In this document: positions 1-8,609 of the stretch, in pieces | How the letters are laid out: every line of letters starts with the position of its first letter | Position numbering within the stretch: position 1 is the stretch's first letter | Assembly (NCBI GenBank): GCA_034440135.1 | Contig: JAWXBP010000201.1 | Span: forward strand, 1 to 33,476 | From: Planctomycetia bacterium | Lineage (GTDB): Bacteria > Planctomycetota > Planctomycetia > Pirellulales > JALHLM01 | Direction of reading: 5' to 3' | Length of the DNA stretch: 33,476 nucleotides | The notes under the pieces: model-generated | The model's input: the letters and a program-made list of their open reading frames with translations, nothing else | Databases searched by the model: none | Told to the model about the DNA's origin: nothing | Program-made: the position numbers and the translations under genes

Positions 1-850
1 GGTTATAAAAGCCTTGCTGGTACTGCTCCATCTGCCGGATGTTCGCCAGCAGCGTCCGTTCGGAAAGGGTCAACGTTTCCATTACCCGGGCACGGCCGCC
101 AGCACGCAACAGGGGCTGCACGAGGCTGAAATCCAAGAGCGTGGTCGCCACTTCACTGTTGGAGCCCGAGAACTGCCAGACGATCGAATTCGCCATATCG
201 GCCGTGAGCTGCGCGCCGCTGGTGAACAGTCGCGTGGCTTGCGCCGAGGTGTCGGTGTTCAAGGTCGTTCGCGCGGCGCCCGCGCCGGGGCGAATCGGCC
301 CGTCGACGGTGAAGAACGTGTCGTTGCCGCCGAAGAACTGCGTATCGAAGCGGAAGCGCTCGAATGTTACGTCGAGCGCAGAGAGGTACAGGTCCTCCAA
401 CTCTTGTTGGTACTCGCGGGAGTTTAAGCGCGCGAGTTCGACGGCGCCGGTTTGATCGAGGACGACGCTCCCTTCGGCGTCGCGCGGCAGGTATTCCATC
501 CAGGCCAGCGAATCGACATACGGAACGTCGCCGTTGCAGTGCCAGCAGAGATAACCCTCCTTGCCGTCGACGTAGTGCATCAGCGCGTGCGAATCCGGAT
601 CGTCCGGCGGCATCATCGGCCGGTCAGGATTTTCCGGGTCGTACATCCGCGAGCGCGAGTCGATGTCGATCGTAAAACCTTCCAGCTCGGCATGATTCGT
701 GACGACCGCCTTCTCGACCAACGAGCCAACCTCCGCGTCGGCCTGCGTGCGATAGAACGCGCGAGTGCATCCGCTGGAAAAAAGCAGCGCGAGGCAAACG
801 AGCGCAGCGAGTTCGGCCCGTGGGGCGGCTAGGGGCGAAGGACGGCTCAT
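1..850 (-). CDS. TolC-like outer-membrane lipoprotein, 5' part (runs off the window)
   Basis: The minus-strand frame is open from the ATG at 850 to the window edge, about 283 codons with no stop, so only the N-terminal part is visible. It begins with a hydrophobic signal ending in a lipobox-like LLFSSGC, suggesting a lipid-anchored exported protein. A stretch around residues 140-165 (SREYQQELEDLYLSALDVTF) and another around residues 240-260 (LVQPLLRAGGRARVMETLTL) resemble the planctomycete branch of TolC-family outer-membrane efflux proteins as I remember it. A CWHC pair near residue 105 is unusual for classical TolC. The start codon overlaps the stop of the upstream MarR-like gene (ATGA at 850-847), so the two are probably translated together. 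An efflux or export role is inferred from family resemblance and the regulator next to it; the substrate is unknown. Confidence 0.62.
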   Translation of the reverse strand, partial: MSRPSPLAAPRAELAALVCLALLFSSGCTRAFYRTQADAEVGSLVEKAVVTNHAELEGFTIDIDSRSRMYDPENPDRPMMPPDDPDSHALMHYVDGKEGYLCWHCNGDVPYVDSLAWMEYLPRDAEGSVVLDQTGAVELARLNSREYQQELEDLYLSALDVTFERFRFDTQFFGGNDTFFTVDGPIRPGAGAARTTLNTDTSAQATRLFTSGAQLTADMANSIVWQFSGSNSEVATTLLDFSLVQPLLRAGGRARVMETLTLSERTLLANIRQMEQYQQGFYN

Positions 851-1473
851 GAGTTGCGCCCTCCCGTGTTGTCGGCCAGCCGAATGCCGCGCGGCCCCGC
901 CAACTCGCCGCAGCGCGATTCCAAAGCCGTGAGGCGCTCCGCAAATTCGGATAAGTCGAGTTTAGTTGCTTCGATCGGCGGCTCGCCCAGGCGCTCTCGC
1001 CATCCGCGCCAGATTTCCGCGACACAATTTTGCCCTAAATCGGTGAGCCGCCAACATTGCCGGCGGCGGTCTTGAGGCAATCGCTCCGCCGTCAGCAGTC
1101 CACGCGCCCGGAGTCGCTCCACGACGCCGCTGAGATGGCCAGGCGACCAACCCAGCCGGTCGCCAAGCTCTCGTTGCTGGCAAACGCCCGAAAGCGATTG
1201 GGCCGCGATCAGGGTCAAGGCCTCGGGCAACGCCAAGTCGCTGGCCTCAGCCACGTCCGTGAGTAGGCTCTCGACCTGCTTTTGGGCTCGCTCCAACGCC
1301 AATAGGACGTCCGACCAGAGGGCTTCCTCGGTCGGGAGGCAATTTGACGCATCGCGAGTGGGCGGGGACTTCCGGTTCGGCTGCACGCGTCCATCCTTGC
1401 CGGGAGCGAATCGTTCGGTCGAAGCATGATTCGGCAGCCGGATTGTTCGGACTTGAACGGATGTGCGGGACAT
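847..1473 (-). CDS. MarR-family transcriptional regulator
   Basis: This 208-residue protein contains a winged-helix DNA-binding region at about residues 80-155. The recognition-helix area reads RELGDRLGWSPGHLSGVVER, followed by a basic wing (ERLPQDRRRQCWRLTDLG). That order (helix, recognition helix, RGLL, basic wing, LTDLG) is typical of MarR regulators. The first 40 or so residues are low in family features, so the true start may lie further in. I chose the ATG at 1473; a GTG two codons upstream is the alternative. The gene overlaps the TolC-like gene by four bases, which suggests that it controls, or is co-expressed with, that putative exporter. MarR proteins usually repress neighbouring efflux genes and respond to small ligands, but no ligand can be read here. 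Confidence 0.7.
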   Translation of the reverse strand: MSRTSVQVRTIRLPNHASTERFAPGKDGRVQPNRKSPPTRDASNCLPTEEALWSDVLLALERAQKQVESLLTDVAEASDLALPEALTLIAAQSLSGVCQQRELGDRLGWSPGHLSGVVERLRARGLLTAERLPQDRRRQCWRLTDLGQNCVAEIWRGWRERLGEPPIEATKLDLSEFAERLTALESRCGELAGPRGIRLADNTGGRNS

Positions 1474-1542
1474 TTCCACTCGGTCAAAACGGGCCGCCTG
1501 GGCGCTTTCCGCCTCCTGGGACAGACAGCCAAAATGCGCAGC

Positions 1543-1571
1543 TTGACGCGACCTAATTTGCTGTCTAACAT
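1543..1571 (+). promoter_or_regulatory. Sigma-70-like promoter for the 1670 gene
   Basis: A -35 box TTGACG (1543-1548) and a -10 box TAACAT (1566-1571) are separated by 17 bases. Transcription would start near 1578, giving a leader of about 90 bases before the ATG at 1670. The site lies between two divergent genes, so a MarR-type regulator could also act here, but I see no clear operator palindrome. Confidence 0.5.
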
Positions 1572-1669
1572 CGGTTTATGGCGGCGGATCAGCCTCCCGG
1601 CAGTGGCCGGTTGTGTGGACGTGCCCCACTAACGGCCTTTTGCTCGCCCGGAACCCGAGTCGAGTCCCT

Positions 1670-2812
1670 ATGAATCTGGCAAGCAAGATCATCCTGGGCT
1701 TCCTGATTGTCGTCGCCCTGGTGTTCTTCTATCTGGCGATGTACGCGCAAGACTTGCACGGCTGGCAGCGCGCCGCGCAGACGATGAAAACCAACCTGGA
1801 GCGCACCAACGCGGAAAATGCGCTGCTGCGCAATAGTGACGACGCGAATGCCAGCGACGCATTGATTCAGCTCGCTTCAACGCCCACCGAACGCGAAGGC
1901 CGCAAGCAACTGCGTGGCGATTTGAGCCGCATTGTGGTCGATCGCGGCCGCATGTGGCTCGGCAACGCGGTGCCCGCCGCAAACGCTCCGGGCGCGCCGT
2001 TGATCTTCACCATCCAGGCCGATCCGGCGAAACCGACGCCGCTCAGCATGGAACCGAAGATGTCGTTGTTCGTCTTCGAGTATCCGCCCGTCGCGGGCGA
2101 TGCCGCGAACAACGCGCCGCCGGGGCGCTTCCTGGGCGAATTCACGGTGCTGGACGCTCCGCCGATTGATCCCGCCGGTGGCAAGTTCGCGATGACCCCT
2201 GCGCGATCGATGTCGACACGCGAACAAACACGTTTGACCGAGGCCATTCAATCCGGCATGCCCTGGATCGCTTACGAAAACCTGCCGCACGATCAGTACG
2301 GCGTGTTTGAAGGCATGACGGCCGAACAACTCGAAACGCAGTTCCCTGGCGTCTTCACCGCCGAGCAAAAGGCCGAACTGGAACTCGACGGCCAACCGTT
2401 CGAATCGGGCAAGCATCCGGCCGATCGCCAAGACGCGAGCGGTAAGTACCGTCGGCCGTTGACCGACTTCGGGCATGCGTTGCAGACGATGTACCGGGTC
2501 CGCTCACTGCTGACGGCCGAGATCGCCGCCTGGCAGAAGGACCTGGAGTACATGAAGTTCGCCAACGAAGACGTGCAAAAGCAGATCGCCTATCGCCAGG
2601 ACGAAATCAAGCTGCTCCAGGAAGAGCTCGCCCGTACCGAGGCGGAGACGAAGTTGGTGCAAGATCAACTCCAAGCAGTCGAAGCGAAACTCGCCACAGT
2701 GCGCGCCACGGCCGATCGCATCGAGCAAGACAACCGCCGCCTGGTCGCCCAACTCGCCGGCAAGCAGCGCCAAGCGCTGACCGCACTGGAAACCGCGCAA
2801 GCTTCGCCGTAG
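1670..2812 (+). CDS. Membrane-anchored coiled-coil protein of unknown function
   Basis: The 380-residue protein starts with one hydrophobic segment (IILGFLIVVALVFFYLAMYA, residues about 6-25) that can act as an uncleaved signal anchor, leaving the rest outside the cytoplasmic membrane. Residues about 265-365 are rich in E, K, Q, A and L with heptad-like spacing and should form a long coiled coil. The middle part has no motif I recognise. The ATG at 1670 places the anchor at the very N-terminus; an in-frame start at 1613 would add 19 residues with no hydrophobic or other signal and was not chosen. It lies behind its own promoter and is followed by a perfect inverted repeat. A structural or envelope role is possible, but no function is assigned. 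Confidence 0.72.
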   Translation: MNLASKIILGFLIVVALVFFYLAMYAQDLHGWQRAAQTMKTNLERTNAENALLRNSDDANASDALIQLASTPTEREGRKQLRGDLSRIVVDRGRMWLGNAVPAANAPGAPLIFTIQADPAKPTPLSMEPKMSLFVFEYPPVAGDAANNAPPGRFLGEFTVLDAPPIDPAGGKFAMTPARSMSTREQTRLTEAIQSGMPWIAYENLPHDQYGVFEGMTAEQLETQFPGVFTAEQKAELELDGQPFESGKHPADRQDASGKYRRPLTDFGHALQTMYRVRSLLTAEIAAWQKDLEYMKFANEDVQKQIAYRQDEIKLLQEELARTEAETKLVQDQLQAVEAKLATVRATADRIEQDNRRLVAQLAGKQRQALTALETAQASP

Positions 2813-2834
2813 GCCGTCAAAGTTTCGCACTCTC

Positions 2835-2914
2835 GTAGGTCAGGCTTTCCAGCCTGACGATCTGGCCGCTCGACGTCGATTCCGGCGCCTGTCAGGCTGG
2901 AAAGCCTGACCTAC
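2835..2914. repeat. Perfect 24-base inverted repeat
   Basis: Arms at 2835-2858 and 2891-2914 are exact reverse complements (each begins or ends with GTAGGTCAGGCTTTCCAGCC), with a 32-base loop. It follows the stop at 2812 by 22 bases and could work as a factor-dependent terminator, but there is no T-run after it. I believe this arm type recurs in planctomycete genomes; that is memory, not a search. Confidence 0.8.
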
Positions 2915-2948
2915 ACCGAAGGCGCCTCCAACCGCATCCCCGGCCCCA

Positions 2949-3278
2949 TCACTTCCGGGTTCTTGATCCCTGTGGCGGCCGTCGCGTGGGGACAACACGG
3001 GTCCGTACGTCGTGCTCCGTCGGGTTTTGCACGCCCGCCCGTTCGAGCCTGTCGGCGTCGCCACTCACAGTAGCCGCCCGTTGCTGTACCCGTTCTTTTG
3101 CTTGATTCAGTTTTTCAGCGGGATCGGGTTTGCGGCCCATCGCCCAGCCCGCCAGAACATTCCGGAGAAAGCCCTTGAACGAACGGAGAATTCTCGCCTG
3201 GCCCCGATAATCGTTCGTTTTGACTGCCAACACGTACTGCTCTTCGAAGATCGCGGCAACTCGAATGGCCTCGGTCAT
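2949..3278 (-). CDS. Doubtful small ORF, 109 residues
   Basis: From the ATG at 3278 the frame encodes a protein beginning MTEAIRVAAIFEEQYVLAVK, with plausible amino-acid composition over the first 75 residues. The C-terminal 30 residues are rich in R, P and T and look like read-through into non-coding DNA. No good ribosome-binding site precedes the ATG. It abuts the transposase scrap at 3287-3415 on the other strand, so it may be a broken gene or a chance ORF. I recognise no family. This is the only candidate gene in the stretch 2813-3677 apart from the transposase remnant. Confidence 0.3.
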   Translation of the reverse strand: MTEAIRVAAIFEEQYVLAVKTNDYRGQARILRSFKGFLRNVLAGWAMGRKPDPAEKLNQAKERVQQRAATVSGDADRLERAGVQNPTEHDVRTRVVPTRRPPQGSRTRK

Positions 3279-3286
3279 CGGCTCGG

Positions 3287-3415
3287 CCTGGCCTAACGAA
3301 TCTGGCTGACGTGCTTCGGCGGCTCCCCAACACTCCGACCGAGCGCCTGGCTGAAATGCTGCCCGACATCTGGTTCCAGACCCACCCGAATGCAGCCAGA
3401 AAACGGGCCGCGTAG
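3287..3415 (+). pseudogene. 3' remnant of an IS66-like transposase gene
   Basis: In this frame the last 40 or so codons before the TAG at 3413 read LADVLRRLPNTPTERLAEML followed by PDIWFQTHPNAARKRAA. This resembles the C-terminal tail of IS66-family TnpC transposases, where a DVL-R-L-P helix is followed by LLP-x-x-W and a short basic end. Nothing upstream in the frame continues the catalytic domain, so only the tail survives. The sequence GGACGGTTAC at 3461-3470, about 45 bases after the stop, resembles the terminal inverted repeat of that family, which usually ends in CGCTTAC; a matching left end was not found. The family call rests on pattern memory and a short match. Confidence 0.5.
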
Positions 3416-3677
3416 CTTGAAAATGGCTTCTCGCTGGGCGAAAATACCGGCCATCGAGTTGGACGGTTACCATGGTCTTGCGGCATTCGAGGTGCCCCGC
3501 CCGCTTGAATGCGGCTGGTGGCGCCAGAGTGGCCGTTCGGCGGCTCGAAAAAAACTTTCCGGTCCGGCTGTCACAGCGGGCTGGCCGCCGCGAAGAAGAA
3601 GTGAATACCGGAAGCTACTCATCGCCGCGGTTCGGCGAGCGAGCTCGCCGGATGCTGCCATCAAAAGGAGAACTCGA

Positions 3678-5012
3678 ATGGGCGTCCCGATGTCCCAGCG
3701 GCCAGGTCAGCTTACCCTTGAAAAGGAGTTGGGCGACTTTCTTTACAAGGTTTTGACCGGGAGTGTTACGCAAGAGTACAGAAATCAACTCGCCAACTGG
3801 GAGATTCACACCAATTCTCTCATTGCCTGCGCACGCAACGCATCCAAGCATCAAAAGGCGTGGTTGGATTGGGCCAAAAAAGATCATCAATCGAGTGTCG
3901 CACGGCTCAACGCCCTAGCACTGCTGGGCTTGTCGCTCGTCACGGGACCGGGCCTGTCCTTCTTATCCGGGTATGTGCAGCATCGGTTGGTCCCCAGGAT
4001 CTTTGATAATAAATACAAACGCAACGTGCCCAATCCCCAATGGACTCCGCCGACTGCCCATCCCGTCCCGAAGCCAATTCATCCCGTGCCCAAACCAGCG
4101 GGTAAAATGCCCAGGGCGGCAGAACCGATCGAATTGAAACCGTCCAAGGTACCAAGTGTGGTGCAGTCGATTCACCCCAGATTGAAAGAAGTCGACAGAT
4201 TTGACGCTGGCACACAGAGGCAGGTCGGCAAGTTCTTCGGCGATCTTACCACCGCCTTTGCTACGAACGGAAAAACAATCATAAGCATTGCGACTCCCAA
4301 CGGGCCGCTCCTGTCCGCCGTAAGTAGAATGGAGGATTCAACGGATATTGACATGTTGGAGTCCACCTACAAAAGTGTGCTGATTGAAGCCAAAAAGTTG
4401 GGTGAAACCACTTTTCAGAATGCCGCAAGTGGGTTGCTCACACCATACAATAACCAGATCGACAACTTTCTGGCCGCCTATCCCGACGCGCGAGACGACC
4501 AAGCCGATAGGTTGCCCTATCCCGATCAGTTGCGGCATTACCAAAAAAGGCTGCTTGAAATCGTGAATACGCTACGTAAGGGGTGGGCCACTGATTGGTT
4601 TTATTTCGGCAACAGTCCACCGACATTTTCAACAAGTTATGCAACTAACTCCATTGAGGCCGAAATGTGGGCTTTTTGGATTTTGTCCGACAACTTTAAG
4701 CCCGGAGCCGATGACGAAGAATGGCCGATGTTCGGCGATACAGGTCTCAAATTGGAGCCGATTGCCCGCCGGCTGCGCGAGCTGGGTGTTATCGATAAGG
4801 AATACCATGCCGAGAGTTGGCGCCGACATTTTGACAAGGATCTGCTTCCCAAGCAGATCGACAACATTTATGGCGAGGTAGACAGAAAGGACGAGGAGGA
4901 GGCAATCCTTAAGTGGGCTGAAAACCACCCGCGGCAATACTTGGGCGGTAACCGAATGGGCTATTCTCCCCGCACGATCAACCAACTCGATCTAACCAAT
5001 ATCCCGATATAA
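3678..5012 (+). CDS. Protein of unknown function, low-GC accessory gene
   Basis: The ATG at 3678 follows a strong ribosome-binding site (AAAGGAG at 3664-3670) and gives 444 residues; the frame is open further upstream but that part has no coding character. Residues about 1-75 look helical and charged. A hydrophobic glycine-containing segment follows at about 75-98 (LNALALLGLSLVTGPGLSFL), then a proline-rich linker with a repeated HPVPKP unit at about 115-135. The remaining 300 residues are a soluble, acidic region with many W and Y and the ending TINQLDLTNIPI. Hand counts of two sampled lines gave 45% and 52% GC, against 65% in a neighbouring core gene, and codons more often end in A or T. 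I recognise no family. An N-terminal helical part, a membrane-like patch, a flexible linker and a large C-terminal domain could suit a secreted effector or toxin, but that is speculation. Confidence 0.7.
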   Translation: MGVPMSQRPGQLTLEKELGDFLYKVLTGSVTQEYRNQLANWEIHTNSLIACARNASKHQKAWLDWAKKDHQSSVARLNALALLGLSLVTGPGLSFLSGYVQHRLVPRIFDNKYKRNVPNPQWTPPTAHPVPKPIHPVPKPAGKMPRAAEPIELKPSKVPSVVQSIHPRLKEVDRFDAGTQRQVGKFFGDLTTAFATNGKTIISIATPNGPLLSAVSRMEDSTDIDMLESTYKSVLIEAKKLGETTFQNAASGLLTPYNNQIDNFLAAYPDARDDQADRLPYPDQLRHYQKRLLEIVNTLRKGWATDWFYFGNSPPTFSTSYATNSIEAEMWAFWILSDNFKPGADDEEWPMFGDTGLKLEPIARRLRELGVIDKEYHAESWRRHFDKDLLPKQIDNIYGEVDRKDEEEAILKWAENHPRQYLGGNRMGYSPRTINQLDLTNIPI

Positions 5013-5454
5013 GGCCGGACGTCGATGCGTCGGCGTCGGGCGTCAAAACGATGTCCCACCGAAATGCGAGTGACGGCAACAACACTTCAATGCCGACCCG
5101 CGTTGGCTTTGACAGTTCCTCTCCGGATGCGCTACCGGCTTCCGCCAGGAGGAACGTGAACGACTGGCGCACACTGGAGGCTGGGTTCACGACGTGGATG
5201 AGGCGGCCGTATCTGCGGGACCATGTGGGCGGGAGCTAATGGCTAGCGCACATGAGCGGAGCGAGGATCGGTGGACGGAGCGCTTGGTCGGGGACGCCGT
5301 TAAGTCTATGGAAAGCAAGACGGCAGTAAACAGGAAGAATGGCACGGCCAAGGCAAGCGTGCCTACCACGCTAGCACGACGAGTGCTCTGACACGTGCGA
5401 TATGCCGTCGGCCACTCGCCCGACCGAAGGTCTCCACGATCCACGACCACACGA
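5013..5454. other. Intergenic stretch without a convincing gene
   Basis: The frames here are short, arginine-rich and lack ribosome-binding sites or recognisable domains. The part from about 5340 carries repeat-like text: a GGCACGGCCAAGGCAAGCGTG unit shortened here to its first part, and at 5412-5435 a copy of a 24-base unit that recurs at 8668-8691 with one mismatch. It separates the low-GC gene from the 3' end of the cyclase-fold gene. Confidence 0.5.
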
Positions 5455-6507
5455 CTACCGCTGGTAAATCGGCAAGAACGCCTTTTCGAGTTGCAGCATC
5501 GTCAGGTTCAACGCCGTGATGTATACCGGGCCGATGTCGCCGGTCCAGGAGCCGTCTGTCGCTTGCTCGCGGACGATCTTCTTATAGATGCGATCCCGGA
5601 ACTTCCCCCAGGTGTCGCCTCCTTGGCGGTACATCACCTGTGAATAGTAGTAGTACGCGTAGTGCCAGTGGCCGAACTGCCGGTCCTGCAAGTTCGAGAG
5701 TTTCTTGTCGCAGTACGCCAGCAGCTTGGGTACGAACTCGTTGTCGTACTCGCCCGCGTTGAACAGGCAAGCGATCGCCGCGGCGCTGATCGCCGGGCGC
5801 GAGCTCCCGCGATTCTTCGAGCTATACGCCACGCCCCCATCCGGCTCCATGCAGTTCTTGATGTATTGCACCGCCCGGTCGATGACTTCGTTGGGCACGG
5901 GAATGCCCGCGTTGCGGCAGCCGCGCAATCCTTGTACCTGCGTGATGGTCGTCGAGCCTTCGTCAAAGCCGTCGCCGTCTTTGGAACTGACATAGCCCCA
6001 GCCGCCGGAGGGCGTTTGCGCTTCGCCGGAAAACTTCGCGGCCCTGGTCAGCACGTCGACCAGCTCGTCGCGGCGTTCTTGATCCTCTTCCTCGCCCAAG
6101 AGTTGCGAGAGGAACAGCATCGAGAAGCCGTGACCGTAGGTGTAGCGATTATCGCTCGTGGGATCGCCGATCAACCCGTTGTCGCGACTCTTGCCGATCA
6201 GAAAATCGAGCGCCAGGCGAATATTCGACGAGTACTTGCCCTGCGTCGCGGTCGAACCTTCCGACAACATCGCCACGCCGGCGAGTGCCGTCATCGCCGT
6301 GGGATAGAGTCCGCCGGCCGACCAGTGCCCCAAGCGCGACTGCGTGGATGCAAGCCAATCGAGACCTTTGTCAACCGAGGAGATGACCTGCGGATCCTGC
6401 ACGGAAGGTTCCGCTCGCCCTGTGCGAGGGAAGCCGAAATAGCCAGCCGCAGAAAGCGCGCCGAGCGTACGCAGCCAGTGCCGTCGCGTGATGATTCGTG
6501 AAGTCAT
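5455..6507 (-). CDS. Tat-exported squalene-cyclase-fold (alpha/alpha-toroid) protein
   Basis: The 350-residue protein begins with a twin-arginine signal (TRRHWLRTLGALSAAGYFG, residues about 7-25), so it is probably exported folded. The rest consists of repeated helical hairpins with glycine and tryptophan-rich turns, for example TPSGGWGYVSSKDGDGFDEG (about 165-185), EPDGGVAYSS (about 235) and ATDGSWTGDIG near the C-terminus. These match the repeat pattern of prenyltransferase and squalene-oxidase families. The acidic DXDD motif of true squalene-hopene cyclases is not evident, so terpene cyclisation should not be assumed. Planctomycetes carry many such proteins of unknown function. It starts 33 bases after acs and is probably co-transcribed with it; a GAGG lies 11 bases before the ATG. 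Confidence 0.8.
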   Translation of the reverse strand: MTSRIITRRHWLRTLGALSAAGYFGFPRTGRAEPSVQDPQVISSVDKGLDWLASTQSRLGHWSAGGLYPTAMTALAGVAMLSEGSTATQGKYSSNIRLALDFLIGKSRDNGLIGDPTSDNRYTYGHGFSMLFLSQLLGEEEDQERRDELVDVLTRAAKFSGEAQTPSGGWGYVSSKDGDGFDEGSTTITQVQGLRGCRNAGIPVPNEVIDRAVQYIKNCMEPDGGVAYSSKNRGSSRPAISAAAIACLFNAGEYDNEFVPKLLAYCDKKLSNLQDRQFGHWHYAYYYYSQVMYRQGGDTWGKFRDRIYKKIVREQATDGSWTGDIGPVYITALNLTMLQLEKAFLPIYQR

Positions 6508-6540
6508 GGCTCGCGGATTCCTCGTGACGGGTTCGCGTGG

Positions 6541-8496
6541 CTACTCCTCGTCCTTCTGCAGGCTGGCCAGCACGCTGAAATCCTCCAGCGTCGTGGTATC
6601 GCCGATCTGGTGCTTGCCGCTGGCGATGTCCCGCAGCAGGCGGCGCATAATCTTTCCGCTCCGGGTCTTCGGCAGGGCCTTCGTAAAGCGTACATCATCC
6701 GGGACCGCCAGTGCGCCGATTTCTTTGCGCACATGGGCCTTCAATTCCCGCTTCAACTCCTCATTCGGCACCCCGGATTTCAGCGTCACGAACACCGCCA
6801 CGGCCTGGCCTTTCAGATCGTCCGGACGGCCGATCGCTGCGGCCTCGGCGACGTCCGGGTGGCTCACCAGGGCGCTTTCCACTTCGATCGTGCTGAGCCG
6901 GTGCCCGGCGACGTTAATCACGTCGTCGATCCGCCCCATGATCCAATAATACCCATCCGCGTCGCGCCGGGCATTGTCTCCGGCCAGATAGTGATGGGGA
7001 ACCTTGCTCCAGTATTGCTGCCGGTAACGATCGTCGTCGCCCCAGATGCCTCGCAACATGCCGGGCCAGGGCTTGGTCATCACCAGCATCCCGCCCTGGC
7101 CGTCGGGGACCGGCTGGCCGCTGTCCGTGACGATCGCCGGCAGAATTCCCGGCAGCGGCCGCGTGCAGCTCCCAGGCTTCGTCGGAATCGCCCCCGGCAA
7201 CGGCGACATCATGATTCCGCCCGTTTCCGTCTGCCACCAGGTATCGACAATGGGACAGCGCTCCCGGCCGATCTTGCGGTGATACCACATCCACGCTTCG
7301 GGATTGATCCCTTCACCCACGGTGCCGAGCAGGCGCAGCGACGAGAGGTCATACTTGTCGACCCACTTGTCGCCCCATTTAATGAACGCCCGAATCGCCG
7401 TCGGCGCGGTGTAGAAGATGGTGGCGCGATACTTCTCGATGATCTCCCAGAAGCGGCCCTCGTCCGGCCAATTCGGGGCGCCTTCGTACATCAGCACCGT
7501 GGCGCCGCAACTGAGTGGGCCGTAGACGACGTAGCTGTGTCCGGTCACCCAGCCGCAGTCGGCCGTACACCAGTAGACGTCCTCGTCGCGCAGGTCGAAG
7601 ACCCATTCCATGGTCTTCTTGACGTAGAGGTTGTACCCGGCCGTGGTGTGTTTGATGCCCTTCGGCTTACCGGTCGATCCGCTGGTGTAGAGGATGTAGA
7701 GCGGATGCTCGCTATCGAGGGGCGTCGCCGGGCAATCGGCCGACGCGCCGTCCATCAACTCGTGCCACCAATGGTCGCGTCCTTCGTGCATGTGAACGGC
7801 GTTGTTCAAACGCCGCAGCACGATGCAATGCTTCACCGTCGGGGATTTTTCCAGCGCCTCGTCGACATTCGACTTGAGCGGCAACTGCGCGCCGCGGCGC
7901 CAGCCGCCGTCGGCGGTGATGACCACTTTCGCGCCGGCGTCGTTGTTCCGCTCGGCGATGGCGGTGCTGGAAAAACCGCCGAAGATCACCGAATGCACCG
8001 CGCCAATCCGCGCGCAGGCCAGCATCGCAATCGCCAATTCCGGCGTCATCGGCAGATAGATCGACACCACGTCGCCCGCCGCGACGCCTAAGTGCTTGAG
8101 CACGTTGGCGAATTTGCAGACTTCGCGATGGAGTTGCAAATAGGTCAGCGTCCGCGTGTCGCCCGGTTCGCCTTCCCAGAGGATGGCGGCCTTATTCTGC
8201 CGCGGCGTGCCGAGATGCACGTCGAGGCAGTTGTACGACACGTTCGTCTGGCCGCCGACGAACCAGCGGGCGAACGGCTCTTGCCAGTCGAGCACCTTGC
8301 TGAACGGCCGAAACCAATGCAGTTCCTGGGCAAGTCCGCCCCAAAACGCTTCGATGTCGGCGGCCGCTTCATTCCAGAGTTTTTCATAGTCCGCCAGCGA
8401 GCCAATCCGCGCCCGCGCCGCGAACTCCGCCGGCGGAGCGAACACGCGATCTTCGCGCATCACCGTATCGACCTGTCCAGACTGTGTCCCGCCCAT
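6541..8496 (-). CDS. acs: Acetyl-CoA synthetase (acetate--CoA ligase, AMP-forming)
   Basis: The 651-residue enzyme activates acetate with ATP to acetyl-AMP and then acetyl-CoA in the cytoplasm. It shows the adenylate-forming hallmarks in order: the phosphate-binding loop [14 protein letters not shown], the [10 protein letters not shown] motif, the hinge segment [20 protein letters not shown] and the C-terminal [17 protein letters not shown]. The lysine in that last motif (about residue 615) is catalytic and is the usual site of regulatory acetylation. Length matches typical Acs (about 650). I chose the ATG at 8496, preceded by GAGG; a GTG at 8535 would add 13 residues. A cyclase-fold gene follows after 33 bases. 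Upstream lies a large nested inverted repeat instead of an obvious promoter. Confidence 0.95.
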   Translation of the reverse strand: MGGTQSGQVDTVMREDRVFAPPAEFAARARIGSLADYEKLWNEAAADIEAFWGGLAQELHWFRPFSKVLDWQEPFARWFVGGQTNVSYNCLDVHLGTPRQNKAAILWEGEPGDTRTLTYLQLHREVCKFANVLKHLGVAAGDVVSIYLPMTPELAIAMLACARIGAVHSVIFGGFSSTAIAERNNDAGAKVVITADGGWRRGAQLPLKSNVDEALEKSPTVKHCIVLRRLNNAVHMHEGRDHWWHELMDGASADCPATPLDSEHPLYILYTSGSTGKPKGIKHTTAGYNLYVKKTMEWVFDLRDEDVYWCTADCGWVTGHSYVVYGPLSCGATVLMYEGAPNWPDEGRFWEIIEKYRATIFYTAPTAIRAFIKWGDKWVDKYDLSSLRLLGTVGEGINPEAWMWYHRKIGRERCPIVDTWWQTETGGIMMSPLPGAIPTKPGSCTRPLPGILPAIVTDSGQPVPDGQGGMLVMTKPWPGMLRGIWGDDDRYRQQYWSKVPHHYLAGDNARRDADGYYWIMGRIDDVINVAGHRLSTIEVESALVSHPDVAEAAAIGRPDDLKGQAVAVFVTLKSGVPNEELKRELKAHVRKEIGALAVPDDVRFTKALPKTRSGKIMRRLLRDIASGKHQIGDTTTLEDFSVLASLQKDEE

Positions 8497-8609
8497 GCCG
8501 CCCTCGAACGATGCCAGAAGCAAGAGGTTGCGCACTCAACGAGTGCCAGGGCGATTTTAGCGCAAGACGCGCCCGAGCGGTAGTACGGGGGGGAGTTTGA
8601 AGTTTGAGG

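Noticed and set aside
14-832. Plus-strand open frames at the left edge
   Set aside because: The minus strand carries a continuous lipoprotein gene with TolC-like motifs; the plus frames are short and arginine-rich.
5662-6501. Plus-strand open frame opposite the cyclase-fold gene
   Set aside because: Arg/Ala/Val-rich antisense sequence without a ribosome-binding site or domain.
6610-8091. Long open frame on the plus strand opposite acs
   Set aside because: It is arginine/histidine/proline-rich with no domain, and lies opposite a full-length acetyl-CoA synthetase; high GC makes long antisense frames common.
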